Both the position numbers and the translations under genes were made by a program. A DNA stretch of 64,000 bases. It comes from JBBSAT01 sp044223665. GTDB taxonomy: Bacteria > Myxococcota_A > Polyangia > Polyangiales > Sandaracinaceae. Location of the stretch: assembly GCA_044223665.1 (NCBI GenBank), contig JBGALT010000007.1:39026-103025 (forward strand), given 5' to 3'. The notes below the pieces were generated by a model that had not been told where the DNA came from, searched no databases, and saw only the letters and a program-made list of their open reading frames with translations. Shown here piece by piece: positions 15,927 through 24,262 of this stretch (positions are counted from its first letter, which is position 1; every line of letters starts with the position of its first letter).

Positions 15927-17096
15927 TCAGTTCCCGTTCTTGGACGTCGGGCGCGTCGACGGTGTCGGAGTCTTGCTGCTCTTCAGGGTCGGGAAACTGC
16001 ACGCCGGCGCACGCCACTTCTTGTTGTCGTGCGGCGCCTTGATCGCGTTCTTGCCCACGTGGTCCTCGTCGGCGAACACGTGCTCCCAGATCTGCCCGGG
16101 CTCCGGCGCCGGCTCGGCCGTCACCATGCGCGAGGCGTCGAGCAGGCGCTTCTCGATCCGCTCGCGCAGCGCCTTGCAGTCGGCCTCGCTGCGGAGGCCG
16201 CGCGCCACGAGCTTGCCCTCGAGCTCGGTCACGCAGTCGATCTCGGCCTCGACGTAGTTCGAGCCCGAGCTCGAGCTGTGCCCGTAGAGGCGCGAGACGT
16301 ACGCCTCGAGCACCAGGGGCTTTCGCTCCGTGCGCACGTAGTGCATGGCCTGCTCGATCGCGCGGTAGCTGGCCTCGACGTCGTTGCCGTCGACGACCAT
16401 CGTCTTCATGCCGAACGCCTTGCCGCGATCGGAGACGTTCGCCTCGCCGTGCTGCTCGTTGCCGGGCGTGCTGATGCCCCAGCCGTTGTTCGTCACGATG
16501 ATGAGCATCGGCAGCTCCATCGCCGGACGGCTCGCCCACACGAGGCAGCTCGCGAAGTCGCCCTCGGCGCTTCCCGCGTCGCCGCCCTGCACGATCGTGA
16601 TGCCGCTGCCGCCGTGGCGCCGCTGCGCGATCGCGGTCCCGAGCGCGATCGGGTACTGCACCTCGATCGGCGAGGTGATGGGCGCGACGTTCCACGCGCG
16701 CACCGCGTAGTGACCGACGAAGTTGCGGCCGCCCGAGTAGGGATCGGTCGCGACGCTCTTCATCTGCCGGAGCGCGTCGATCGGATCGGCGCCCATCGCG
16801 AGCAGGGTCGCGCTCGAGCGGTAGTGCAGATGGAGGTAGTCGTGCTCGAGCCCTTCGCCCTTGTCGACGAGCAGGCCGAGCGCCGTGTTGAACGCTTCTT
16901 CGCCCGGGCCGCCGATCCAGAAGTAGCCGTCGCCGCCACGCTGCATGCGGATGAGCCGCTCTTCGAGGCAGCGCGCCTCGAGCATCAGATCGTGCAGGCG
17001 CAGGAGCGTCGCGTCGGGGAGCGCCTCGGCGCGCGCGCCGCCCGGTCCTTGCCCTTGCGGAAAGGAGCTCGGCGAGCTGTGACTCGTCATCGACAT
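15927..17096 (-). CDS. 2-oxoacid dehydrogenase E1 component, alpha subunit
   Basis: 389 aa. LHDLMLEARCLEERL near 35-50 and the thiamine-diphosphate motif region GGDAGSAEGDFASC ... LIIVTNNGWGIS (about 170-210) identify the E1-alpha family. The usual GDG is GDA here. FNTALGLLVDKGEGLEHDYLHLHYR and GHSSSSGSN match the branched-chain/acetoin-type subset better than E. coli-type E1, so it may act on branched-chain 2-oxoacids, which feed the iso-fatty acids of myxobacteria (inference). The C-terminal 45 residues are Lys/Thr/Pro-rich and look disordered. It is the first gene of a two-gene operon with E1-beta. Confidence 0.92.
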   Translation of the reverse strand: MSMTSHSSPSSFPQGQGPGGARAEALPDATLLRLHDLMLEARCLEERLIRMQRGGDGYFWIGGPGEEAFNTALGLLVDKGEGLEHDYLHLHYRSSATLLAMGADPIDALRQMKSVATDPYSGGRNFVGHYAVRAWNVAPITSPIEVQYPIALGTAIAQRRHGGSGITIVQGGDAGSAEGDFASCLVWASRPAMELPMLIIVTNNGWGISTPGNEQHGEANVSDRGKAFGMKTMVVDGNDVEASYRAIEQAMHYVRTERKPLVLEAYVSRLYGHSSSSGSNYVEAEIDCVTELEGKLVARGLRSEADCKALRERIEKRLLDASRMVTAEPAPEPGQIWEHVFADEDHVGKNAIKAPHDNKKWRAPACSFPTLKSSKTPTPSTRPTSKNGN

Positions 17097-17227
17097 GGAC
17101 GCCCCTTACCACGCAGATCGCTCGATCGCTCGGTCGCGGTGAGGGATCGCGCGCTCGAGCTGACGCGGCGCGTCGTGATCGCCGTGCGCGTTCGCTGCGA
17201 CTGGACGGCCGCGGCGACCTGCTGCGT

Positions 17228-18598
17228 TCAGGTGACGATCTCGACACCTGCCGCCGCGAGGCGTCGGTCGATCTGGGAGCGACGACTCGCGAGCGTGGAG
17301 CCCACCAGGCCCAGCCGCTTCAGCTTCGGCAGTCGGACCAGCGCGTCGTGCTCCATGAAGCCCGTCGAGCCGATCAGCGAGACCTGCTCCAGCGCGGGCG
17401 CGAAATGGGCGAGCGGCGGGATCCGTTCGAGCTCCATCTTCGCGAGCACGAGCGACTTCAGATGCCGGAGCTCGGGAAGTCGCGCGAGAAACCCGAGTGG
17501 GACGCCGCCCATCAGCTTGATCGACGTGATCTCGCGCATGGTTCCGATGGCTTCGAGCCCTGGGAGCGCGCGCGCGGGCGCGGTGAGCTCGAGATCGAGC
17601 GAATGGAGCCCAGGCGCCGCAGCCAATACCTCCAGCGACGTGAGCGGTCCCTGGAGTCGCAGCTCGCGGAGCGGCACCGATGCGTCGAGGCCCACGATCT
17701 CGCGCAGCGTCCTCGGCGCGCTCACCGTCAGCGTCTCGAGGCGCGGGAGGGCGCCGAGCACGACGCGGGCGAGCGCCGGCCCGCTGACGGCGAGCCGAGA
17801 TAGCGAGCCTCCGATCGGGCCAATGGACGACTCGTCGAGCGGCGGTCGAACCGTGAGCGAGGTGGCACCGACCTTGGTGAGGTCGGTGCCGCGGGGAGCA
17901 GGCATGAGCGTCAGCTCCCGAGCCCGGGCCGCGGCCAGCCCGCGGATGCTACCCGCGTCGAAGATGGCGAGCTCGCTCTCGCTCGAGCTGGAGAGCGTCG
18001 AGGGGTCGACCACGCCCACGCGGCGAACCGTGATCTTGCGCAGCGAGCGCATGCCGTGGCTCCCGTCGAGCCGCGCCGCATCGCTCACCGTCACCGTCTC
18101 GAGCGACGGAAATCGCGCGAGGAACGCGATGTCCGTCGGGCGCTGGGCGTCGCCCACGATCTCGAGAGACTTCACCGACGCGCGCAGGCGCTCGGCGGCG
18201 CCGCCGGGCGCATGGGCGACGAACGCGCAGCGTCGCGCAGCCATCGCGCTCGCCCCGGCTCCGCGACTCGCGAACACGGCGCCGCCGACCAGCTTGCCTT
18301 CCTCGACGAGCGATCTCGGCCTCTCCCAAACGACGCCCTCGAGGAGAGCGTCGACCTCACGTGGTGACGCGCTGGCGAGAACCGCGAGGTAGGCGTCGCT
18401 CGTGAGGTCCCGGACTGCGCCCGCGAGCGTCGAGCTCGCTTTCGGATCGGCGCCCGGCGCCGATGCCCGTGAGCTCGCTTTGGTGCCGCGCGCTTTCGTC
18501 GTGCCCGCCTTCTTCGCGGGCTGGCTCGGCGCGGCCTTCCGCTTCGCGCGGGTCGACGTCGTCGAGGTCGTCTTCGGTCTCGTCCGGGGCCCGGCCAT
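17228..18598 (-). CDS. Leucine-rich-repeat-like protein with Lys/Ala/Thr-rich N-terminus
   Basis: 456 aa from ATG 18598 (MAGPRTRPKTTSTTS). Residues 1-55 are basic and Lys/Ala/Thr/Ser-rich, like histone-H1-type tails. Residues 60-110 include SDAYLAVLASASPREVDALLEG. The rest is a run of irregular leucine-rich repeats, with LSRLAVSGPAL, LPRLETLTVSAP, LRELRLQGPLTSL, LHSLDLELTAP, LRHLKSLVLAKMEL and LPKLKRLGLVGS spaced about 22-25 residues. There is no signal peptide, so it is probably a cytoplasmic scaffold. Proteins of this form are common in myxobacteria. The function is unknown. Confidence 0.75.
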   Translation of the reverse strand: MAGPRTRPKTTSTTSTRAKRKAAPSQPAKKAGTTKARGTKASSRASAPGADPKASSTLAGAVRDLTSDAYLAVLASASPREVDALLEGVVWERPRSLVEEGKLVGGAVFASRGAGASAMAARRCAFVAHAPGGAAERLRASVKSLEIVGDAQRPTDIAFLARFPSLETVTVSDAARLDGSHGMRSLRKITVRRVGVVDPSTLSSSSESELAIFDAGSIRGLAAARARELTLMPAPRGTDLTKVGATSLTVRPPLDESSIGPIGGSLSRLAVSGPALARVVLGALPRLETLTVSAPRTLREIVGLDASVPLRELRLQGPLTSLEVLAAAPGLHSLDLELTAPARALPGLEAIGTMREITSIKLMGGVPLGFLARLPELRHLKSLVLAKMELERIPPLAHFAPALEQVSLIGSTGFMEHDALVRLPKLKRLGLVGSTLASRRSQIDRRLAAAGVEIVT

Positions 18599-18650
18599 GA
18601 CGTCGAGGGTCGATCGGAGGGCGCCGCCGCGCAAGGGCGCGTGGCGGTGG

Positions 18651-18899
18651 GGGTGTGATCGCGGATGGTTGGTCAGCGAGCACGCGCCGCGATCCCGGCC
18701 TTGATGCCGCGTCCGAGCAAGCTCGGACGCTCGCCACCTCACCCTGCGGTCGCTGCTCACGGCCGGTCGGCCGCTGCGCTGCGTCCTCGGGCTCGGCGAC
18801 GCCTGAAGGCCAGTCTCGCGACGCGACATGCCAGGAGCCTCGACCGTTCTGCGCAGCAGTCTCGTCGCAAGACCTCACCAACTGGTGCGGATCACACCC
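18651..18899 (+). mobile_element. Family A MITE-like element, copy 1
   Basis: Ends are GGGTGTGATC (18651-18660) and GATCACACCC (18890-18899), a 10-bp terminal inverted repeat. The direct repeat TGGCGGTGG flanks it on both sides (18642-18650 and 18900-18908), as expected of a target-site duplication. An internal perfect hairpin GCGTCCGAGC-aa-GCTCGGACGC lies at 18709-18730. About 85 percent or more of the element is shared with 33280-33567. There is no open reading frame, so any movement would need a transposase supplied in trans. Confidence 0.82.
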
Positions 18900-18909
18900 T
18901 GGCGGTGGG

Positions 18910-19090
18910 GGTGTGATCGGTGGCGGTGCACAGCGCGTAGCCCGCAGCCCAACGACATCGGCGCCGCAGCGCGGCGCGCTGTCCCGGAACCACGCCGTGG
19001 TGATCGAGGGCTGCCGCAGCTCGGGAGCGCCCGCTGCGCGGCTTGCCCTAGATCGCCGCGCCACGCGACGATTCTGGGACGCAGTCGATC
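18910..19090 (+). repeat. Family B dispersed repeat, copy 2
   Basis: Begins GGTGTGATCGGTGGCGGTGC, adjoining the right flank of the family A element, then carries the blocks shared in reverse orientation with 14568-14731. Its right part (CCGCGCCACGCGACGAT) is shared in reverse orientation with 49789-49849. No open reading frame. Confidence 0.75.
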
Positions 19091-19140
19091 AGCGCCCGTG
19101 CGGCGCTCGTCGCGAGATTCGCCCTGCATTCGATCCACCT

Positions 19141-20259
19141 TCAGGGGTGGACGAGCGCGTGGACCTTCATGCCGCCGGCGTCGGTCAGGAACGCGGAGCG
19201 CAGCGAGAGGCCCACCTTCCGCGCGAGGCGCGGGTCGTGGGCGATCATCGCCAGCCGCGCCCCGGGGCCGAGCGCGCGCGAGAGATCTCCGAGCGCGGCG
19301 TGGAGGCGCTCGAGCCCGGCGCCGCCGTCCGACAGACGCTCGCCCCAGGGCGGGTTCGTCACGACCGCCGGGCGCTTTCCGGCGAAGCGCAGCGCGGGCG
19401 TCTCCGAGAGCGGCGCGTGCGCGACCTCGATCGCGACGCCGGCACGCTCGGCGTTCGCGCGCGTGCGCTGCACGGCGGCCTCCTCGCGATCGGAGGCCAC
19501 GATGGGCCCGCGGAGGGGGACGATCTCGGCGCGGGCCTTCTCTCTCGCGGCCGCCACCTGCGCCGCCGTCACGAGCTTCGTTCGCTCGATGGCGAAGCCC
19601 CGCGCGAGTCCGGGTGCCGTCTGCGTCGCGAGCAGCGCGGCCTCGATGGCGATCGTTCCCGAGCCGCACATCGGATCGACGAGCGGCGCGAGGCGATCCC
19701 AGCCGCTCTCGAGCACCAGCGCGGCGGCGAGGTCCTCACGGAGCGGCGCTCGCCCGGGATCGAGCCGATAGCCGCGGCGGTGCAGCGGCGCGCCCGAGAC
19801 ATCGATCGAGAGCGTGCACTCGTCGTGGGAGAAGCGCGCGGCGATCGTCACGCCGGCGTCCTCGTCGCTCGCGCTCGGAGGGTCGTCGCCCATCGACTCG
19901 CGGAGGAAGCGCGCGAGGCGCTCGGCGATCGCGCCCGTGTGATGCAGCCGCGACTTCTCGGCGCTGGCGCGGAACGAGCGCGGCACGTGCGGAACGAGCA
20001 GCGCGGGCCAGTCGACCTCGCGGACCTCGCGCTCGAGCCGCTCGAAGCGATCGGCGCGGAAGCGTGCGACGCGTGCGAGCACGTGGCTCGCGGTGCGGAG
20101 CGAGAGCAGCAAGCGGAGCGCCGTCGTCGGGTGGCCCGTGACCACGACACCGCCCGGGATCGCGCGCGCGTGCGCGAGGCCGAGCGCCTCGATCTCGCGC
20201 AGGGTCGTGGGCTCGAGGCCCGGCGCGGTCGACACGAAGAGCTCGAGCGGCTTGGTCAC
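19141..20259 (-). CDS. THUMP-domain RNA guanine-N2 methyltransferase (RlmL N-domain/RlmG type)
   Basis: 372 aa from GTG 20259 (VTKPLELFVSTAPGLE), overlapping the preceding stop (GTGA). The N-terminal ferredoxin-like/THUMP part (about 1-165) contains the typical FVSTAPGLEPTTLREIEALGL opening. The Rossmann methyltransferase domain follows with VDPMCGSGTIAIEAALLA (SAM motif I, about 200), IVASDREEAAV (motif II) and the catalytic NPPWGERL (about 300), the NPPY-type motif of amino-methylating enzymes. The likely reaction is m2G formation in 23S rRNA, as in RlmL (G2445). It is the last gene of the leftward five-gene operon. Confidence 0.88.
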   Translation of the reverse strand: MTKPLELFVSTAPGLEPTTLREIEALGLAHARAIPGGVVVTGHPTTALRLLLSLRTASHVLARVARFRADRFERLEREVREVDWPALLVPHVPRSFRASAEKSRLHHTGAIAERLARFLRESMGDDPPSASDEDAGVTIAARFSHDECTLSIDVSGAPLHRRGYRLDPGRAPLREDLAAALVLESGWDRLAPLVDPMCGSGTIAIEAALLATQTAPGLARGFAIERTKLVTAAQVAAAREKARAEIVPLRGPIVASDREEAAVQRTRANAERAGVAIEVAHAPLSETPALRFAGKRPAVVTNPPWGERLSDGGAGLERLHAALGDLSRALGPGARLAMIAHDPRLARKVGLSLRSAFLTDAGGMKVHALVHP

Positions 20260-21191
20260 GAATCGAGCGTCGTCCCGGGGAAGGGGCGCATGCGCGGGTA
20301 GAACGCGCTGGTCACGAGCTCCATGGACGGGAGCATGCGATGCAGAGCGGGCACGTCCCCGCGTGGATCGGCGAGCGCGCGCTCGACGGTCATCGCCTCG
20401 AGCGCGGCAGTCGGGTCGCTCGCGTCGCCGCGGACCGTGGCCTCCGCGCTCCGCAGCCGGACGGCCTCCCGCAGTCCGGGGACGGCCGACGCGGAGGGCG
20501 TCCAGGCGTCGACGACGACGCCCGCGTGCGTGATCACGTGCACGTGACCGCGATGCGCGAAGACCACCGAGCCGTGCCCTCGCGAAGGCCCCGGCGTCGC
20601 GACGAGGGCGATGCCGGGCGCGACCTCGGTGGAGGCGGCGACCCCGACCAGCGGCGGCACGGCGCGCGCGTAGCGGGGTCGATCGAGCGGCGTCGGATCG
20701 CGGGCCGCGTCGAGCTCGGCCTCGAACACCACCCACCGGGCCCCCGACAGACGCGCCTGCACGCGATCGATCGCGCGCAGCGCGAGCGTCGTCGAGACCA
20801 CGACGTCCGCGGGCGGCCACGCCGGGTCCTGTCCGCGCGAGCCGAGCGCTCGCAGCGCGACGGGATGCCGCGAGGCGATGCGCTCTTCGTACGGCGTGCT
20901 CGGGCCCGCGTCGCTCGGGTCGACGAGCACGCGCGTGCCGTCGGCGGCCACGAGCGAAAAGGCGCGGCGCACCAGCGCGACCAGCGGAGAGACGAGGCGC
21001 GCATCGGGAAGGATCGTGCGCGTCTCGACGACGACGCGATCGATCGGCAGGACCTCGGCCGAGCGCACGGGCTGCTCGCGGACACGCTGCGCGACGGCCT
21101 GGGCCGCCTCCCGCAGCGCGGCCGGCCGCGCGATGCCGGCGATCCGGCGCGCTTGGTCGAACGCCACCAGCTCGCTCATGCCCATGGCCAT
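20256..21191 (-). CDS. Metallo-beta-lactamase-fold-like protein lacking the metal ligands
   Basis: About 311 aa; starts are possible at ATG 21191, 21185 or 21179. The order of segments follows the MBL/AHL-lactonase family: an LVDPSDAG stretch where the fold has its first Asp-Gly turn, ADVVVSTTLALRAIDRV where HxHxDH should be, GARWVVFEAELD, VAPGIALVATPGPSRGHGSVVF where TPGHTPGH should be, and HVHVITHAGVVVDAW where the late Asp ligand should be. His and Asp ligands are replaced (T-L-A-L-R-A, TPGP, HAG). I infer a pseudoenzyme. The family call rests on segment order alone and is moderate. It sits between rhodanese and methyltransferase genes in the operon. Confidence 0.6.
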   Translation of the reverse strand: MAMGMSELVAFDQARRIAGIARPAALREAAQAVAQRVREQPVRSAEVLPIDRVVVETRTILPDARLVSPLVALVRRAFSLVAADGTRVLVDPSDAGPSTPYEERIASRHPVALRALGSRGQDPAWPPADVVVSTTLALRAIDRVQARLSGARWVVFEAELDAARDPTPLDRPRYARAVPPLVGVAASTEVAPGIALVATPGPSRGHGSVVFAHRGHVHVITHAGVVVDAWTPSASAVPGLREAVRLRSAEATVRGDASDPTAALEAMTVERALADPRGDVPALHRMLPSMELVTSAFYPRMRPFPGTTLDS

Positions 21192-21202
21192 ACCTCTACC
21201 GT

Positions 21203-21661
21203 CTACTCTCGCGGCAGATCGGTGTCGGGAGCAATCCTCGCCTCGATCTCGGCCCAGGCGCGGCCCGGTCGCGCGCGGGTCGCGACCGGCAGGCCCGCGG
21301 CTTTCCATCCGGCCGTCGTGATGCGGCCGAAGGGATCCGAGGCGCCGCCCCAGCCCGCGAGCTGGACCACGATCGAGCCATAGCCGGCGGCCTCGAGCAG
21401 CTCGGCGGCACGGGCCGATCGGTTGGCCGTCTGACATCCGAGCACCAGCTTCGCGTCGTGGGTCGGGAACAGCGCACGGATGCCGTCGACGAAGCGCTCG
21501 TTCGGCGCCCGGCCACGCGGCCCGTCGACGAGGAACGGGACGTTGAACGCCCCTTCCGGGTGGCCTGCCTCGAACTCCGGCACGGTGCGCACGTCGACGT
21601 GGCTCCAGCCCTCGTCGGTCGTGAGCGCGTGGGCTCGTTCGGGGGTCACGCGGCCGGCCAT
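21203..21661 (-). CDS. Rhodanese-like sulfurtransferase
   Basis: 152 aa single-domain rhodanese. It shows VTPERAHALTTDEGWSHVDVRTVPEF (CDC25-like strand and Asp22 region), GHPEGAFNVPF, and the active-site loop VLGCQTANRS with Cys76 as the persulfide-carrying residue, then ELLEAAGYGSIVVQLAGW. It has no signal peptide, so it is cytoplasmic. It would shuttle sulfane sulfur, possibly to a biosynthetic or tRNA-modification partner. It starts 7 bp after the ABC ATPase stop, in the same operon. Confidence 0.9.
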   Translation of the reverse strand: MAGRVTPERAHALTTDEGWSHVDVRTVPEFEAGHPEGAFNVPFLVDGPRGRAPNERFVDGIRALFPTHDAKLVLGCQTANRSARAAELLEAAGYGSIVVQLAGWGGASDPFGRITTAGWKAAGLPVATRARPGRAWAEIEARIAPDTDLPRE

Positions 21662-21668
21662 CGCAGCC

Positions 21669-22634
21669 TCAGGCCTCGCGGTGATCCCGGAGCGCGTCGC
21701 GGAGGAAGAGCTCCTCGAGGGTCTCGCGGTTCTCCGACAGCGCGCGTAGCCGAGCGCCGCCCGACACGGCGCGCACGACGACCGGGCCGCGTGCCTCTTC
21801 GCCCTCGACGACGACGTGCACCGCGCCGCCGTGGCGCCCGGTCACCTTCGCTCCGAGCGCCACCAGCTCGGCCTCGAGCTCGGCCGTGAGGCCTTCGATC
21901 TCGAGCTCGGTGCGCCGCACCTCGGGCTTGAGGAGCGCGTCGAGCGTTCCGTACGCGGTGACCTTGCCGCGGTTCACGATCGCGACCCGATCGCAGAGCG
22001 TCTCCACGTCCGAGAGGATGTGGCTGGTGAACAGCACGGTCTTGCCGCGGCGCTTCTCCTCGAGGACGAGGTCTCGCACTTCCTTGCGCCCGATCGGGTC
22101 CAGGCCGCTCATCGGCTCGTCGAGGATCAAGAGCTCCGGGTCGTGCAGCAGCGCCTGGGCGAGCCCGATGCGCTGGGTCATTCCCTTGCTGAACTTGCCG
22201 ATCGGGCGGTCGGTCGCGTGCGCGAGCCCGACCTTCGCGATGACCTCGTCGCTCCGCTTCTTGCGCTCGCTCGCGTTCATTCCACACAGACGCCCGCAGA
22301 GATCGAGGAACTCGTCGGCGCGGAGGTACTGGTAGACGTAGGGGCTCTCCGGCAGGTAGCCCAGCCGTCGCATCTGGTCGGGACCGGGGCGCTCGCGGCC
22401 GAAGATCTTCACGGTGCCGGCCGTCGGGAAGACGAGCCCGAGCAAGATCTTGATCGTCGTCGTCTTGCCGGCGCCGTTCGGGCCCAGGACTCCGAAGATC
22501 TCTCCGGGGCGCACCTCGAGGTCGACCCCGCGCACGGCCTCGACCTTCTTGCGGAAGAAGCCCACCTCGAAGGTCTTGGTGAGACCGCGGATCTCGACCA
22601 CCGGCGCGGCCGCGCTCTCGCTCGAGCCGCTCAC
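21669..22634 (-). CDS. ABC transporter ATP-binding protein (orphan)
   Basis: 321 aa from GTG 22634, overlapping the aminotransferase stop (GTGA). Motifs: Walker A GPNGAGKTT (51-59), Q-loop region LGYLPESPYVY, signature FSKGMTQRIGLAQAL (FSKGM in place of LSGGQ), Walker B LLILDEPMSGLDP, and switch His in LFTSHILSD. A C-terminal extension of about 90 aa (TAELEAELVALGAKVTG) is typical of the ABC-2/CcmA/GldA class of exporters. No permease gene is adjacent, so its membrane partner is elsewhere. Confidence 0.92.
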   Translation of the reverse strand: MSGSSESAAAPVVEIRGLTKTFEVGFFRKKVEAVRGVDLEVRPGEIFGVLGPNGAGKTTTIKILLGLVFPTAGTVKIFGRERPGPDQMRRLGYLPESPYVYQYLRADEFLDLCGRLCGMNASERKKRSDEVIAKVGLAHATDRPIGKFSKGMTQRIGLAQALLHDPELLILDEPMSGLDPIGRKEVRDLVLEEKRRGKTVLFTSHILSDVETLCDRVAIVNRGKVTAYGTLDALLKPEVRRTELEIEGLTAELEAELVALGAKVTGRHGGAVHVVVEGEEARGPVVVRAVSGGARLRALSENRETLEELFLRDALRDHREA

Positions 22635-23680
22635 GCGCCCTGCGCCTCCCGCACCGCCGCGATCACGCGATCGATCTCGTCCTCGGTGAGCGAGGCGTGC
22701 AGCGGGAGCGCCAGACCGCGGTCGACGATCTGCTCGCTCGTCTCGAGCCCGGACGCACGCTCGGCGGACGCCAGGCTCGGCAGACGGCCCAGCGCGTAGG
22801 AGAGCTTGCCCGCTTCGATGCGGCGGGAGGCGAGGTGGGCGATCAGCGCATCGCGCCGGGCCTCGCTCTCGGCCAGCACGCCGAACGTCTGCTCGTTGCG
22901 CGTGGCGCCCTCGGGCGAGCGCTGCAGCACGAGGCCGCTTCCCTCGAGGGCGCGGCGATAGCGATCGGCCAGCACGCGACGGCGCGCGAGGGTCTTGCCG
23001 AGCGTCTCGAGCTGGGCGAGGCCGAGCGCGGCGCCGAGCTCGGTGAGACGGTGGTTGCCGGAGGCTTCCTCGAAGACTCCGGGCGCCGACTGCCCGTGGT
23101 TGCGCAGGCGGCGCAGGCGCGCGGCGAGCGCATCGTCGTCGGTCAGGCACATCCCGCCTTCACCCGTCGTCAGCACCTTGCGCGGATGGAACGAGAGGCA
23201 GGCGATCGCGCCGAAGCTGCCGCAGGGCTTGCCGCCGAAGGTGCTGTCGATCGCGCACGCGGCGTCCTCGATCACGACCTTCGCGCGCAGCCGATCGTGG
23301 CGGGCCGGCACGCCGAACTGGTCGATGACGATCGCGGCGTCCACGTCCGAGGGCAGCGACTCGACGTTCCACTCGTGCGCGCTCACGTCGACGAGCACGG
23401 GACGGGCGCCTCGCACGAGGAGCGCGTGGGCCGGGCTCGGCCACGTCAGCGCGGGGACGGCGACGCGCGCGCCCCGCAGTCCCAGCGCCTCGACCGCGAG
23501 CTCGAGCGCGCTGGTGCCCGACGCGACCGCGATGGCGTGCTTGCGCGCGCAGCGCTCGGCGATCGCGCGCTCGAAGCGCTCGACGAGCGCGCCCTGCACG
23601 AGCATGCCGCTCGCGAGAACGCGCGCGAGCGCAGCGGGCGCATCGGGGGCGAGCTCGGGGCGTGCGAGGCGGATGTCCAC
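22631..23680 (-). CDS. DegT/DnrJ/EryC1/StrS-family PLP aminotransferase
   Basis: 349 aa from GTG 23680 (VDIRLARPELAPD). It shows VASGTSALELAVEALGL, VPALTWPSPAHALLVRGARPVLVDV, VIEDAACAIDSTFGGKPCGSFGAIACLSFHPRK (PLP Lys in FHPRKVLTTGEGG) and LRRLRNHGQ, followed by the family tail DRGLALPLHASLTEDEI. These enzymes transaminate keto-sugars for surface polysaccharides or antibiotics. No sugar-pathway genes are beside it, so the substrate is unknown. It heads the leftward operon; upstream lies a divergent PAS gene. Earlier in-frame starts would extend it into low-complexity sequence and are not favoured. Confidence 0.9.
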   Translation of the reverse strand: MDIRLARPELAPDAPAALARVLASGMLVQGALVERFERAIAERCARKHAIAVASGTSALELAVEALGLRGARVAVPALTWPSPAHALLVRGARPVLVDVSAHEWNVESLPSDVDAAIVIDQFGVPARHDRLRAKVVIEDAACAIDSTFGGKPCGSFGAIACLSFHPRKVLTTGEGGMCLTDDDALAARLRRLRNHGQSAPGVFEEASGNHRLTELGAALGLAQLETLGKTLARRRVLADRYRRALEGSGLVLQRSPEGATRNEQTFGVLAESEARRDALIAHLASRRIEAGKLSYALGRLPSLASAERASGLETSEQIVDRGLALPLHASLTEDEIDRVIAAVREAQGA

Positions 23681-23798
23681 GCGAGGTGCCGAGCATAGCC
23701 AAACCCGCGTCGCGCTGCCGCTTCGTCGGCGCCGCCGCCCGAGCATGGCGGCGGGGTGAAACGACGTCGAGGGGTTCAGTTTCGCCGGCGCGCGTCCG

Positions 23799-24248
23799 AT
23801 GTCCCGTCCGGAGGTACCGGTGATCGCACGAGCCGAGCTCTTCGAGCGTGCCGCGACGGCGATGGTGGTTCTCGACGCGTCGCTCGACGTGGTGGACGCG
23901 AACCCCGCGGCGGCGCGCCTCTTCGGTGACCGCCCTCTCGAGGACTGCATGCGTCCCGAGGACGCAGCCCTGTTGCGCACGGCGCTCGAGGCGGGCGACG
24001 AGGCGGCGATCGAGATCCGAGTGCGGACGAGCCGCGGCGAGCTTCGCGTCGACGTCGACGCCGTGCAGCTCGAAGACGGCTCGTGGCTGCTCTCGCTCCA
24101 CGTCCCGCACGGCGCTCGTCAGGCGATCGATCGGCTCCCGACCGACAGGGCGGCGCTCGCGCTCTGGCTCGCGGAGATGCCGCGCTCGCGCACGCACCGC
24201 CGCACCGGCCGCGCGGCGCGGAGGCTGGGCGCCCCGAGGGCGGCCTGA
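23799..24248 (+). CDS. Small stand-alone PAS-domain protein
   Basis: 149 aa. RAELFERAATAMVVLDASLDVVDANPAAARLFGDRP is the N-cap and first strands/helices of a PAS fold. RTSRGELRVDVDAVQLEDGSWLLSLHV gives the last strands. The C-terminus is Arg-rich (RSRTHRRTGRAARRLG). There is no output domain, so it may act as a sensor that docks to a separate partner or to nucleic acid through its basic tail (inference). Confidence 0.75.
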   Translation: MSRPEVPVIARAELFERAATAMVVLDASLDVVDANPAAARLFGDRPLEDCMRPEDAALLRTALEAGDEAAIEIRVRTSRGELRVDVDAVQLEDGSWLLSLHVPHGARQAIDRLPTDRAALALWLAEMPRSRTHRRTGRAARRLGAPRAA

Positions 24249-24262
24249 CGCGCGGCGTGGCC

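Larger units (their letters stand above)
18599..19140. other. Repeat-rich intergenic region (families A and B)
   Basis: 542 bp between the LRR-like gene start and the methyltransferase stop, with no gene that I believe. Almost all of it is made of a complete family A element (18651-18899), its flanking direct repeats, and an adjoining family B copy (18910-19090). Confidence 0.8.

Noticed and set aside
15804..18392. 862-codon plus-strand frame over the E1-alpha and LRR-like genes
   Set aside because: Shadow of two convincing minus-strand genes; low-complexity Arg/Ser/Ala sequence.
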